A DNA stretch of 22,722 nt, taken from positions 1 through 22,722 of the forward strand of contig JAMPAW010000045.1 of NCBI GenBank assembly GCA_023666975.1, in the 5' to 3' direction. The first letter of the stretch is position 1; every line of letters starts with the position of its first letter. A model generated the notes under the pieces. It searched no databases, had not been told where the DNA came from, and worked only from the letters and a program-made list of their open reading frames with translations. Positions 7,571 through 16,542 of this stretch are shown here, one piece after another. The DNA is from Clostridium sp. Its GTDB lineage: Bacteria > Bacillota_A > Clostridia > Lachnospirales > Lachnospiraceae. The position numbers were made by a program, and so were the translations under genes.

Positions 7571-8581
7571 ATGAGAACAGCTAATATAGGGAAAAGCGTT
7601 TGCGGAATATTTGTTCTATGGTGTACGGCGTTGATTTTGTCTGGCTGTAACGGTGTGGAGCGTGTCAGCACAAGTGAGGCAGCGGTTACGATTGGGGAGT
7701 ATCAGAAAAAGGTATACCGGACGGCATATGTTCAACGGGGAGACATGGAACCTGTGCTTACGCTTAAACTGCAGCCAGATGAGTATGAGATCAATGCCTA
7801 TTCCATCAATCAGGATTTGCTGGAGGTGGCGGAAAACAATGTAGAAAAAGGGGACAGGGTTGAAGAGGGTGAGGTAATGGCAGCCTTTAAAGCAGAGGAT
7901 ATCGAAGAGACCATTGCCAAATATCGCGAGCGTAAGACCGAGGATCAGATGTTGATTGACCACTATACAAAGCTGATGAACATCAGCGGGAACAAGGATT
8001 ATACAGCAGATGTGGAGAAATTGAAAAGGGATATTCAGGTAGCCGATTTGTATATCGAAGAACAGGAACAGCGCCTTTCCGAATACCGGCTGATTGCAAA
8101 GCGGGGCGGAATCGTGACGCAGGTCAGTGAGGAGTTGTACAGGGGTTATGCCACGGCGGGGGAAGCATTGATCAGGGTAGCGTCCGGCTCGTCAAATTAT
8201 ATGGCGGCTACATCAGATGATTTTGCGTTTCAGGTTGGAGATATTTATGAGGCGCAGTTTGGAATAGCCTCCTATCAAATGGAAGTTGTCGGACTCGAAA
8301 GACAGGGAGAAAAAAACGTGATTACGTTCCAGCCGGTTTCCGATATGGCTGGTGTGGCAGAAAATGATGAGCTGACGATGGAAATTCATAAGCCGGTCAT
8401 TTACGATGTCGTCTATGTTGAGGAAACGGCAATCGTGGCTGTAGGAGAGCAGCATTATGCCTTTTTGCTTGATGAGGCCGGATTCCGGCAGGCGGTTCCG
8501 GTAACCGTTGGGGACGTGATTGACGGATATGCCATTATTTTGGAGGGACTTGAAGAAGGGGAGAGGGTGACATTGAATTGA
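7571..8581 (+). CDS. Lipoprotein adaptor (membrane fusion protein) of an ABC exporter
   Basis: A 336-residue HlyD/MacA-type adaptor. The lipobox LSGC puts the lipid-modified Cys at residue 26, so it is tethered to the outer face of the membrane. A barrel-sandwich half-motif (VEKGDRVEEGEVMAAF) precedes a helical hairpin (about residues 115-175) that returns to the second half (RLIAKRGGIVTQVS). The end has the membrane-proximal signature LEGLEEGERV. The ATG at 7571 is chosen because it has a GGAAGGGAG ribosome binding site and a signal peptide directly after it; an in-frame TTG at 7499 overlaps the promoter and is rejected. It is the first gene of a tightly packed operon; its stop overlaps the next start. 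It should bridge the permease to the cell wall side, as YknX does in YknWXYZ. The hairpin is shorter than in MacA, consistent with no outer-membrane channel. Confidence 0.88.
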   Translation: MRTANIGKSVCGIFVLWCTALILSGCNGVERVSTSEAAVTIGEYQKKVYRTAYVQRGDMEPVLTLKLQPDEYEINAYSINQDLLEVAENNVEKGDRVEEGEVMAAFKAEDIEETIAKYRERKTEDQMLIDHYTKLMNISGNKDYTADVEKLKRDIQVADLYIEEQEQRLSEYRLIAKRGGIVTQVSEELYRGYATAGEALIRVASGSSNYMAATSDDFAFQVGDIYEAQFGIASYQMEVVGLERQGEKNVITFQPVSDMAGVAENDELTMEIHKPVIYDVVYVEETAIVAVGEQHYAFLLDEAGFRQAVPVTVGDVIDGYAIILEGLEEGERVTLN

Positions 8582-11019
8582 AGGGAAGAAAAAAAGTCAG
8601 CGTATTTTGCCTCGCTGCAGTGCTGCTGATATCCGGCTGTGGCAAAGAGAGTGAGGTTCCCGTCCTGCTGGAGCCGGTCGCCGATAATCAATCCTACCGG
8701 CCTGTGGAGAGGGGAATAGTCGGAAGGACGGAGATTAAGATTGCAGATGTAGTACCGGAGGAATATTGTCATTTTGCTTTGAATGCAGCAGAAATTTTAG
8801 AGATAAAGGTAGATTTGGGGCAGTATGTGGAGCAGGGCGAGGTGCTGGCAGTAACCGATGTGGCAGAATTGGAGACTGAAATAGAAAATAAAAATGCAGA
8901 ACTGAAGCTGGCGGAGGAGCTTCTCCGCTTAAAGAACAGCATATATGAAGAGCAGATGAAGGGGCTGAAGCTGGAAGCTAAGCGATATAGGCAGCAGGGA
9001 GACGTTAGCGGACAAAAGCAGTGTGAGGCAGAGCTGGCAATGGCAGAAGAGAACAAGCGGTATGATGAGATGCTTGTCAGGCATCAGGTGACCATGCTGC
9101 AGGAGGAGATGGCAGAGCTGCAGGACAATATTGAAAAAGGAACGATAAAAGCAAGGCATGCGGGATATGTTACCTATGTCAAAGATTTATCTGCTGCAAA
9201 TACAGTGGAGAGCATGGAAAATATTGTCATCGTAGCAGATGACGAATGTCTGCATTTGGAGCTGGAGGAGGATTTGTCGTCGTCATTCTATTCGACGGAT
9301 ATGCCGCTTTTGGACAAGATGTATATTAGCATTGGCGGGACGGAATATGCCGTAGAGCCGTATGCGTATACAAACGAGGAAATGCTTGCCATGCAGAAGA
9401 TGGGGAGCTATCCCAGAATAAGGCTGGAATTAGGGCAGCAATCCGGCGATATACAGCCCGGTGAAAAAATTCCGGTTTATTTTGTTTCGGCCCAAAAAGA
9501 AAATGTGTTAAAAATCGGACAGGATTCGCTGTACAGTGAAGGTGACAAATATTTTGTATATGTAAAGAACAAAGAACAGAAAGAGAAGCGGGAGGTACGG
9601 CTGGGCTTTGTCACCGAGATGGAGGCGGAGGTAGTAGACGGACTGCAGGAGGGAGAATGGGTGTTTTACTCTTCAAATGCGGTTATGCCGAACAGCTATG
9701 AGGAGTATACGGTAAAGGAGGAGGTATACAGCCCGCAGGGTGGTGAGGTAGGGTTAAAGAGCCGGTATGTATATACAAAGATGTATGCCTACACGCAGCA
9801 GGAGAGTGCGACAGTGGAGAGTCTGCATTTTTCAACCGGTGACAAGGTAAAAAAGGGGGATTTAATCTGTGTGTTAGATACTGACGCCGGTACTGCCAGA
9901 CGAAAAGAAATAGAGAATGACCTCTATAACCGGAAAGTGGACTATGAGAAAACGAAAAAGGATTACGATGAGCAGATGAAAAAACTGGAAAAGCAAATTG
10001 CGAAAAAGAAAGAAGAACTTTCCGTAAAAATGCAGACAGAAACGGCTGTGAAGGCAGAAGAAGAGGAGGAGGAAGAGGCAAAACCGGAGGAAGTGGAAGC
10101 AGGAGGAAAGGCGGAATTGGGGGAAGAGGAAACAGAAGTCATGGTACCGGGAACAGTCAGGGAGGACAGCACCAAAGAGACGGACAGGGAGGACGGTGCT
10201 GAAAAGACGGTCAAAGAGGACGGCACCGAAGAGATGGCCATGGAAATTGCGCAGCTGGAATATCAGCAAAATATTGCCGCTTGTGAAAGAGATATGCTCA
10301 CCGTGCAGTATCAATATGACTGCAAAGTCTTGCAGCAGGAGTATGAGCAGGCTGCCCAAAAAAGTAATGGAGACGGCAAGACAGAAATTTATGCGGCGCA
10401 GAGTGGCGTGATGGGGAATATCCGTATATATCAGGGCATGCGGATTAAGCCAGATGAGGATAATCGGCTGTTTCAGATTTTTGATGAGGGCAGTAGGAAA
10501 CTTGTCATTGATACAAAAGAGGATTTTGTGGGAGCGGGAAATCAAGCATCTTTTACGCTGACAGGAGAAAAAGCAAAAACGTTTACCGGGCGGGTCGTGG
10601 GTAATTCCGCTGTGGCAGGGAAATTTTATTTATCCAAAGAGGGAGAGAAGATATATGTGACAAAAAGCATTGCGGCTGCAAATGGCAATTATGCATATGC
10701 CGTGATAGACGATTCGGCGTTTGCGGATATGGACGAGGAGACATTTTATTCCCATGTACAAAGTCAGGAGGTGCTTAGCTCTTATGCCAGGGCAAGACTG
10801 CAGGACGTGGTGGTTCTTCCGGCATATATGGTAAACGAGGAAGCCCATAAATGGCAGTCCGGCATCAAGTATTACTATGTCTGGAAAATCGTAGACGGTA
10901 TATTGGTAAAGCAATATGTAAAAACAGATGAAGCGTTGAACACGGTAGCCGATACCTGTGTATTAGAGGGGCTGAAGGACGGTGATGTTGTGGCAGGACA
11001 GGGTTTAGATAAGGAGTAG
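8578..11019 (+). CDS. Double adaptor lipoprotein: two membrane-fusion units fused in tandem
   Basis: An 813-residue protein, about twice the usual adaptor length. It starts at TTG 8578, overlapping the previous stop as TTGA, with GGGGAGAGGG upstream, so translation is probably coupled. Lipobox ISGC gives Cys 21. Unit 1 (about 45-375) has lipoyl half LGQYVEQGEVLAV (80-92), a coiled hairpin (about 93-185), lipoyl half KARHAGYVTYV (191-201) and end signature VDGLQEGEWV (353-362). Unit 2 (about 395-813) repeats the order: STGDKVKKGDLICVL (419-433), a coiled hairpin broken by an acidic insert (about 486-555), AAQSGVMGNI (606-615) and LEGLKDGDVV (796-805). Only the first unit has a lipid anchor. 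The fusion is the oddest feature of the operon. Both units look intact, and the two halves are not near-identical, so the duplication is not recent. Confidence 0.85.
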   Translation: MKGRKKVSVFCLAAVLLISGCGKESEVPVLLEPVADNQSYRPVERGIVGRTEIKIADVVPEEYCHFALNAAEILEIKVDLGQYVEQGEVLAVTDVAELETEIENKNAELKLAEELLRLKNSIYEEQMKGLKLEAKRYRQQGDVSGQKQCEAELAMAEENKRYDEMLVRHQVTMLQEEMAELQDNIEKGTIKARHAGYVTYVKDLSAANTVESMENIVIVADDECLHLELEEDLSSSFYSTDMPLLDKMYISIGGTEYAVEPYAYTNEEMLAMQKMGSYPRIRLELGQQSGDIQPGEKIPVYFVSAQKENVLKIGQDSLYSEGDKYFVYVKNKEQKEKREVRLGFVTEMEAEVVDGLQEGEWVFYSSNAVMPNSYEEYTVKEEVYSPQGGEVGLKSRYVYTKMYAYTQQESATVESLHFSTGDKVKKGDLICVLDTDAGTARRKEIENDLYNRKVDYEKTKKDYDEQMKKLEKQIAKKKEELSVKMQTETAVKAEEEEEEEAKPEEVEAGGKAELGEEETEVMVPGTVREDSTKETDREDGAEKTVKEDGTEEMAMEIAQLEYQQNIAACERDMLTVQYQYDCKVLQQEYEQAAQKSNGDGKTEIYAAQSGVMGNIRIYQGMRIKPDEDNRLFQIFDEGSRKLVIDTKEDFVGAGNQASFTLTGEKAKTFTGRVVGNSAVAGKFYLSKEGEKIYVTKSIAAANGNYAYAVIDDSAFADMDEETFYSHVQSQEVLSSYARARLQDVVVLPAYMVNEEAHKWQSGIKYYYVWKIVDGILVKQYVKTDEALNTVADTCVLEGLKDGDVVAGQGLDKE
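10033..10242 (+). repeat. Acidic low-complexity insert with degenerate short repeat
   Basis: This codes for about residues 486-555 of the double adaptor. The first part is Glu-rich, with seven Glu in a row around 494-500. The second part (about 528-552) repeats a unit like REDSTKET, REDGAEKT, KEDGTEE roughly every 8-9 residues; at DNA level GAGGACGG recurs. It sits inside the coiled hairpin of unit 2, where the other adaptors have no such segment. Reading frame is kept throughout. Confidence 0.75.
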
Positions 11020-11026
11020 GCGTATA

Positions 11027-13876
11027 ATGGATAAATGGATAAAGAGAAAATTGCAAAACAAAAAATGTTTAAATGGCTGTCTGTTATTGGGAATAACTTT
11101 GTTTATTGCCATAGCCGCATGTACGCCGATGTTTAAGCGTGGCTCGTTAGACAAACTGATTCAGAGTAAATTTGAGCATTATATAGAAAGCTGCAATAAA
11201 TATCCGACAGTGATAGAGCGGAGCGCTTCCGTGACGGCAGAGGGCAGCGTGGATTTCAGTAAACTGACAGACAAGATAGAGAGTTATCAGCGGACATGGA
11301 AAGAATATATGGAAATTGCTGAGCGGGAGACAGAAGTGCATATATGGGTAAAGGGGTCCATGGTTGAACGGCAGTATGGAACGGAGGTGAACTGGACAGA
11401 TATTGCCTGCATACCGGAGCTGGAGAACCATGCGAAAATATTAAAGGGAACATTTTATCAGGACGGGCTGTCCGGACAGACAGAAAATGCAAGCGATAAG
11501 AATGGAGTATATCCGTGTATCATAACAGAGAGCGTTATGGACGAGCTGGGACTGGTGGCAGGGGAACAGATACAATTTACGGGCTGCACGGATACAGAGG
11601 GGAATATACTGACCATGCAGGTGGCAGGGATTTTTGACGAGCTAAACAGCCGGGATATCTTCTGGCATGTGGAGGCCGATGAATGGAAGAAACAGGTTTT
11701 TGTCAGTGAGGAGGCCATGGGGGAAATCATCAGGAGATTTTCCGTAGATGAGGTATCGTATGACATTTATATGCTGCTGGATTATGCGGAGATAAATAGT
11801 AGAAATATAACGGATTTGGAATATTATATAGGGCAGTTTCATGAAAAAGACGACAAATTTAACGATAATTTTACTCCGTTGATAAAAGAATACAAGGAGG
11901 ATAAGCGGTTTGTGGACACGATATTCCGGGTGCTGGAGCTGCCGGTTTTTGTCATGCTTTTGGCTTTTGTCTACATGGTTTCCGGACAAATCCTTGCTCT
12001 GGAGACGTCGGAAATCGCTATGCTTGGCAGCAGGGGATTTTCTCCAAAACAGATCGTATGGCTGTATATGTGCGAACAGCTCGTTTTGACCGGAACCGGT
12101 ATTTTGGCAGGACTGCCGCTCGGATATCTGCTATGCAGGCTGGCGGCTTCTACAGATGCTTTTTTGCAGTTTTCTGCAAAATCGACTGCCGTTTATCAGG
12201 CGACATGGGAAATGCTTTTATCTGCTTTTTTTGCCGCACTGATTGTTATGGTTTTTGTGATGATTCCGGTAATCCGGTACTCGCGCTATTCCATTGTAGA
12301 GGATAAGCACAAAAAGGCAGAGCGGCAGTCTGCGGATTTTATAGAGAAATATTTTGTGGATATCGTGCTGCTTACCGTGTCGTCCTATCTGTTATACAAT
12401 TACAATAAGCAAAAGAGTTTGCTGGCATGGGAAGTGATGACTGGTGAGAGGCTGGACCCTGTGGTATTCCTCAATGTATCTGTTTTCCTGCTGGCCTGTG
12501 GATTGCTGGGCCAGCGATTGATCAAATATGTGGTTGGCTGGGTTTACCATATCGGAAGGGATAAGTGGAAGCCGCATAAGTATGCGTCCTTTTTGCAGAT
12601 TATGCGGACGGGCAGGAAACGGAAGTTTATCTCCGTATTTCTGATTGTCACGATTGGTATGGGAATATTTGATGCAAATGTGGCGGGAACCATTAATAGA
12701 AATAATGAATTGCGGACCAGATATGAAGTGGGTGCAGATGTGGTGGTGAAGGAGCATTGGAATCCGCAGGCTTACTATGACTCTCAGGCATGGGAGGTGG
12801 TGCACTACTACGAAGAACCGGATTATCAGCGGTTTGCCGCTCTTACCGGGACAATATGTAACGGAATGACGAGAGTAGTCCGGGACGATAATGTGTTGGT
12901 GGCTGCATCGAAAAAGGTCTTGCCGGAGTGCAGTATGCTGGCCGTGCATACCAGGGAATTTGGCGAGGTTGTCTCGCTACAGGACGGATTAAATCAGGAG
13001 CATTGGTACAATTATTTAAATGCGCTGGCCCAAAATAGTGCCGGTGTATTGATTTCACGGAACATGGCGGAGGATTTGGGGGTGAAGGCAGGGGACAGCA
13101 TAAAGTATACAAGGCAAAATACGCTTTCCGGCAGGGGACAGGAGGATGCGGCAGGCTGCAGCGGAATTGTATGCGGTATCTTTGACGCATGGCCGGGATA
13201 TGTACAGTACGGTTATGGCGATGACGAAGATGGAAAATGGGTAGAACAGCAGAAATATATGATTGTCGTCAATTATGCGCATGAGGTGGCCGTTTTTGGT
13301 GACTGGCCGTATGAGATATGGATGGATTTGGACGACAAAGCCTCTGTTTCAGAGATAAAGGAATTTCTTGCAGAGAAGGGGATACAGACAGATGACGTGA
13401 CAGGAGCGGACGAACAGATCAGGGAAATACGTGATACGGCAATGATACAGATTACTAACGGATTATTTACGTTAAGCTTTATTGTCAGTATAATCCTTTG
13501 TACAGCCGGGTTTCTGATATACTGGATTACCTCAATTAAACAGAGGGAATTACTGTTTGGCATTTATAAGGCGATGGGAATGAGTAGGAAGGAGATAAAT
13601 AAGATGCTGGTAAACGAGCAGATTTTTTCTTCCTTTCCCGCAGTGCTTATGGGCGGTGTGACCGGTGTTGGGACTACGCTTCTTTTTGCCGGGATTCTCT
13701 CTGTCGTATATCTGCCGCAAAGACATAACGTGGGATTGCAGATATTTATTGATGCCGTAGATATGTGCAGGCTTTTTGTTATCGTATTGTTGATGATTGT
13801 GGTCTGCCTGCTGGTGCTTCGTTACATTTTGAAAAATTCGGATACCATTCAGGCGATTAAGATGGGGGAGGATTAG
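11027..13876 (+). CDS. FtsX-family ABC transporter permease with two extracellular domains
   Basis: A 949-residue permease of a type VII (MacB/FtsX-like) ABC exporter. I count ten hydrophobic segments: about 17-36, 303-325, 345-370, 396-417, 443-460, 479-496, 534-553, then three near the C-terminus (about 813-838, 868-892, 910-932). Large extracellular domains lie after segments 1 (about 40-300) and 7 (about 555-810), the MacB periplasmic-core arrangement occurring twice. So one chain contains two permease halves of the layout found once in MacB. LGSRGFSPKQI (333-343) and AMGMSRKEI near the C-terminal block are the cytoplasmic loops that usually touch the ATPase. The ATG at 11027 follows AAGGAG closely, 7 bases after the adaptor stop. 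It probably pairs with the two ATPases encoded just downstream. Confidence 0.9.
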   Translation: MDKWIKRKLQNKKCLNGCLLLGITLFIAIAACTPMFKRGSLDKLIQSKFEHYIESCNKYPTVIERSASVTAEGSVDFSKLTDKIESYQRTWKEYMEIAERETEVHIWVKGSMVERQYGTEVNWTDIACIPELENHAKILKGTFYQDGLSGQTENASDKNGVYPCIITESVMDELGLVAGEQIQFTGCTDTEGNILTMQVAGIFDELNSRDIFWHVEADEWKKQVFVSEEAMGEIIRRFSVDEVSYDIYMLLDYAEINSRNITDLEYYIGQFHEKDDKFNDNFTPLIKEYKEDKRFVDTIFRVLELPVFVMLLAFVYMVSGQILALETSEIAMLGSRGFSPKQIVWLYMCEQLVLTGTGILAGLPLGYLLCRLAASTDAFLQFSAKSTAVYQATWEMLLSAFFAALIVMVFVMIPVIRYSRYSIVEDKHKKAERQSADFIEKYFVDIVLLTVSSYLLYNYNKQKSLLAWEVMTGERLDPVVFLNVSVFLLACGLLGQRLIKYVVGWVYHIGRDKWKPHKYASFLQIMRTGRKRKFISVFLIVTIGMGIFDANVAGTINRNNELRTRYEVGADVVVKEHWNPQAYYDSQAWEVVHYYEEPDYQRFAALTGTICNGMTRVVRDDNVLVAASKKVLPECSMLAVHTREFGEVVSLQDGLNQEHWYNYLNALAQNSAGVLISRNMAEDLGVKAGDSIKYTRQNTLSGRGQEDAAGCSGIVCGIFDAWPGYVQYGYGDDEDGKWVEQQKYMIVVNYAHEVAVFGDWPYEIWMDLDDKASVSEIKEFLAEKGIQTDDVTGADEQIREIRDTAMIQITNGLFTLSFIVSIILCTAGFLIYWITSIKQRELLFGIYKAMGMSRKEINKMLVNEQIFSSFPAVLMGGVTGVGTTLLFAGILSVVYLPQRHNVGLQIFIDAVDMCRLFVIVLLMIVVCLLVLRYILKNSDTIQAIKMGED

Positions 13877-13877
13877 C

Positions 13878-14579
13878 ATGGAATATGTGATTAGGGCGGC
13901 AAACATAGTGAGGGCGTTTTCCGTGGCGGAGAAAAATACGTTTTATGCATTAAAGGGTATCGATATTGATATTCCGAGAGGAAAGCTGACAATATTAAAG
14001 GGGCGTTCCGGTTCCGGTAAAACGACACTGCTAAATATACTGAGTGCGCTGGATGAAGCGACGGAAGGGGAAGTGTTTATCGGGGGAAGGGAGCTTGGCG
14101 GAATGAGTACAGGGGAGCGGGAGCGGCTCCGGAGGTATGAGATAGGTTTTGTCTTTCAGTCTGTGGCACTGATTCCGATAATGAGTGCCTATGAGAATGT
14201 GGATTATGGACTGCGGCTGGCAGATTATGAGGGGAACAGAGATGAGAGAATTAAGCAGGTGTTAAAAATGGTAGGGCTTGAAGGGCGGCTTAACCATATG
14301 CCGGACCAGCTGTCCGGCGGTGAACAGCAAAGGGTGGCTATTGCGAGAGCAATCGCACATAAACCGAAAATTATTTTTGCCGATGAGCCGACTGGGGCGT
14401 TGGACACGGCGACCGGTCTTACCGTGGTGAAGCTGTTTAAAGAATTGATTGCAACGGAGGGCATGACGATGATTATGACCACGCATGACTCGGGGCTAAT
14501 GGATTTCGGGGATGTCGTTTATGAGCTGGAGGATGGTGAGATTATTGGAAGAGAAGAACATGGGTCAGGGAATGGCTGA
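13878..14579 (+). CDS. ABC transporter ATP-binding protein (first of two)
   Basis: A 233-residue ATPase of the MacB/LolD class that drives the permease. It has Walker A GRSGSGKTT (42-50), Q-loop Gln 94 in FVFQS, signature LSGGEQQR (145-152), Walker B IIFADEPTGALD with catalytic Glu 170, and H-loop His 203 in TTHD. Every catalytic residue is present, so it should hydrolyse ATP. The ATG at 13878 begins one base after the permease stop, with GGGGGAGG upstream. Its 3' end overlaps the start of the second ATPase by about 20 bases. Confidence 0.95.
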   Translation: MEYVIRAANIVRAFSVAEKNTFYALKGIDIDIPRGKLTILKGRSGSGKTTLLNILSALDEATEGEVFIGGRELGGMSTGERERLRRYEIGFVFQSVALIPIMSAYENVDYGLRLADYEGNRDERIKQVLKMVGLEGRLNHMPDQLSGGEQQRVAIARAIAHKPKIIFADEPTGALDTATGLTVVKLFKELIATEGMTMIMTTHDSGLMDFGDVVYELEDGEIIGREEHGSGNG

Positions 14580-15291
14580 AGCAGAAGGTGCTCCGGGGGT
14601 CTTGATTCGTTGTGATGGCCTGGTCAAGATTTATAAAACGGAGGATTTAGAAGTCGTGGCTTTACAGGGGTTGAGTTTAGAGGTGAGGAGAGGAGAAATG
14701 CTGGCGATAATCGGCAAGAGCGGAAGCGGGAAAACAACGCTGATGAATATGATCGGCGGGCTGGAAAGGCCTTCTGCCGGACGTCTGTATGTATCAGGAC
14801 AGAATTTGTATCGCTTCAATGATAAGGAGCTGGTGAATTACAGAAAGAAAAAAGTAGGGTTCGTCTGGCAAAACGTTTCCAGAAATCTGCTTCCCTATCT
14901 GACGGCACTGGAAAATGTAGAAGTGCCAATGTATTTTAATGGCATGAGTTCGGCCGGCAGAAGGAAAAGAGCGGTGGAATTATTGGAAAGCGTGGACATG
15001 CTTCACCGAAGGGCGGCTTATCCGGCACAGCTGTCCGGTGGTGAGCAGCAGCGGATTGCCATAGCCGTTGCGCTGGCCAATGAACCGGAGATTCTATTGG
15101 CAGATGAACCGACCGGAGCAGTGGACTCCCAAACAGCCGGCCGGATTCAGGACTTATTTCACGACCTGAACAAAAGGCTGGGAATTACGATTATTCTTGT
15201 TACGCATGATATCCGTCTTGCGGATAAGATGAAGCGGGTAGTGATGATTTCAGACGGAAGAATCAGTACGGAACAGATACAGGAGAAATAA
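14560..15291 (+). CDS. ABC transporter ATP-binding protein (second of two)
   Basis: A second, distinct MacB/LolD-class ATPase of 243 residues. It has Walker [10 protein letters not shown] (52-60), Q-loop Gln 104 in FVWQN, signature LSGGEQQR (158-165), Walker [13 protein letters not shown] with Glu 183, and H-loop His 216 in VTHD. All catalytic residues are intact. The start at ATG 14560 is favoured by GGAAGAGAAG just upstream and gives a 20-base overlap with the previous gene; ATG 14512 (longer) and ATG 14572 (shorter) are possible. Only one permease gene is present for the two ATPases. A heterodimer on the fused permease is the likely arrangement. It ends the operon; I see no clear intrinsic terminator before the next gene. 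Confidence 0.93.
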   Translation: MGQGMAEAEGAPGVLIRCDGLVKIYKTEDLEVVALQGLSLEVRRGEMLAIIGKSGSGKTTLMNMIGGLERPSAGRLYVSGQNLYRFNDKELVNYRKKKVGFVWQNVSRNLLPYLTALENVEVPMYFNGMSSAGRRKRAVELLESVDMLHRRAAYPAQLSGGEQQRIAIAVALANEPEILLADEPTGAVDSQTAGRIQDLFHDLNKRLGITIILVTHDIRLADKMKRVVMISDGRISTEQIQEK

Positions 15292-15297
15292 AAGTGA

Positions 15298-15326
15298 TTG
15301 CATAAACCGGCCGAATCATATACAAT
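15298..15326 (+). promoter_or_regulatory. Candidate promoter of the aldo/keto reductase gene
   Basis: TTGCAT at 15298-15303 is followed after exactly 17 bases by TACAAT at 15321-15326, a 5 of 6 match to the -10 consensus. It lies in the 65-base gap after the second ATPase. It would let the reductase be expressed apart from the exporter, although read-through is also possible. Confidence 0.45.
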
Positions 15327-15356
15327 ATTTTTAGAAAAAGGGAAGAGGAGGAACGG

Positions 15357-16508
15357 GTGGTAATGAGTGGAGAACAAATTTCTTTTGGCAACAAAAAGTT
15401 GGGGTTCGGTTTAATGCGGCTGCCGGTATTAAATCCTGACGACCCGGCGGCGATTGATATGGAGCTGACGAAGAAAATGGTGGACGCCTTTATCGAAAAA
15501 GGGTTTACCTATTTTGATACGGCATGGATGTATTGTGGGTTCCAAAGCGAGAATGCGGCGAAAGAAGCATTGGTTGAACGTTATCCGAGGGACAGTTATA
15601 CTCTGGCAACCAAGCTACATGCAGGTTATCTCAAGACAAAGGCCGACCGGGACGATATTTTCAACCAGCAGTTGGAAAAGACCGGCGTGGAGTATTTTGA
15701 CTACTATCTTCTTCACGATATCGGACAGGACCATTATGAAATCTATACGGAATTAGACTGCTTTAACTGGCTTATCGAGAAGAAGCGGCAGGGGCTGGTC
15801 AGGCACATCGGATTTTCCTATCATGACAATGCCGAGCTTTTGGACCGGGTATTGACGGAGCAGCCGGAAATGGAATTTGTCCAGCTTCAGATAAATTATC
15901 TGGACTGGAAAAGTGAGGGAATTCAGTCGGAGAAGTGCTATGAGACGGCGGTAAAACACGGTTTGCCGGTAATCGTTATGGAGCCGGTGAAGGGCGGAAC
16001 CTTAGCGCAGGTGCCGGAAAGCGTTCGGCGGATTTTCAGGGAATATAATGATAAGATGTCCGTTCCGTCATGGGCGATCCGCTTTGCCGCAAGCCTTCCA
16101 AATGTCAAAATGGTACTCAGCGGAATGAGCAATATGGAGCAGCTTTTGGACAATACCGGATATATGGAAGACTTTGTTCCCCTGTCAGAGAAGGAGAAGG
16201 AAATCATCGGGCAGGCGGTAAATATGATTAATCAGAATATTGAGATTGCCTGCACCGGCTGTTCCTACTGTACGGACGGATGTCCGATGAAGATCGCCAT
16301 ACCGAAATATTTTTCACTTTATAATGCGGATAAACAGGAAATCAAAGAAAAGGGCTGGAAACCCCAGCAGGAATATTATGAGCGGTTGACGAAAAACTTT
16401 GGCAAGGCAAGTGCCTGCGTTGCCTGTGGTCAATGCGAGAAAGCATGTCCACAGCATCTGCCGGTTATCGAGCATTTAAAGACAGTCGCAGGACACTTTG
16501 GAAGTTGA
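15357..16508 (+). CDS. Aldo/keto reductase with two 4Fe-4S motifs
   Basis: A 383-residue cytoplasmic oxidoreductase. The N-terminal aldo/keto reductase barrel has the tetrad: Asp 54 and Tyr 59 in YFDTAWMY, Lys 86 in ATKLHAG, and His 120 in YLLHDIG. The C-terminal extension carries two 4Fe-4S motifs, Cys 299-302-305-309 and Cys 354-357-360-364, each followed by Pro. This is a known subgroup of clostridial aldo/keto reductases with ferredoxin-like tails; substrates are mostly unknown. AGGAGG ends 6 bases before GTG 15357 and 12 before ATG 15363, so the GTG start is slightly favoured by spacing; the ATG would give 381 residues. It has its own candidate promoter. I see no sequence evidence tying it to the exporter. 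Confidence 0.92.
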   Translation: MVMSGEQISFGNKKLGFGLMRLPVLNPDDPAAIDMELTKKMVDAFIEKGFTYFDTAWMYCGFQSENAAKEALVERYPRDSYTLATKLHAGYLKTKADRDDIFNQQLEKTGVEYFDYYLLHDIGQDHYEIYTELDCFNWLIEKKRQGLVRHIGFSYHDNAELLDRVLTEQPEMEFVQLQINYLDWKSEGIQSEKCYETAVKHGLPVIVMEPVKGGTLAQVPESVRRIFREYNDKMSVPSWAIRFAASLPNVKMVLSGMSNMEQLLDNTGYMEDFVPLSEKEKEIIGQAVNMINQNIEIACTGCSYCTDGCPMKIAIPKYFSLYNADKQEIKEKGWKPQQEYYERLTKNFGKASACVACGQCEKACPQHLPVIEHLKTVAGHFGS

Positions 16509-16542
16509 TTCATTGGCGGAAGAGAGGCGTTGCCGTTATCTG

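Noticed and set aside
9874..10545. A long minus-strand frame of 223 codons within the double adaptor gene.
   Set aside because: It is antisense to a well-supported gene, and its Phe/Leu-rich composition is what the complement of Glu/Lys-rich coding sequence produces.
7571..15291. A bacteriocin or lantibiotic biosynthesis cluster around the exporter.
   Set aside because: No precursor peptide, modification enzyme or peptidase domain is visible nearby; only export, regulation and surface proteins are present.
15292..15356. Possible third copy of the shared control block upstream of the aldo/keto reductase.
   Set aside because: Only a short ATACAATATTTT stretch resembles region A; the TTCGTAAAA and TTGATGCAGG cores are missing.
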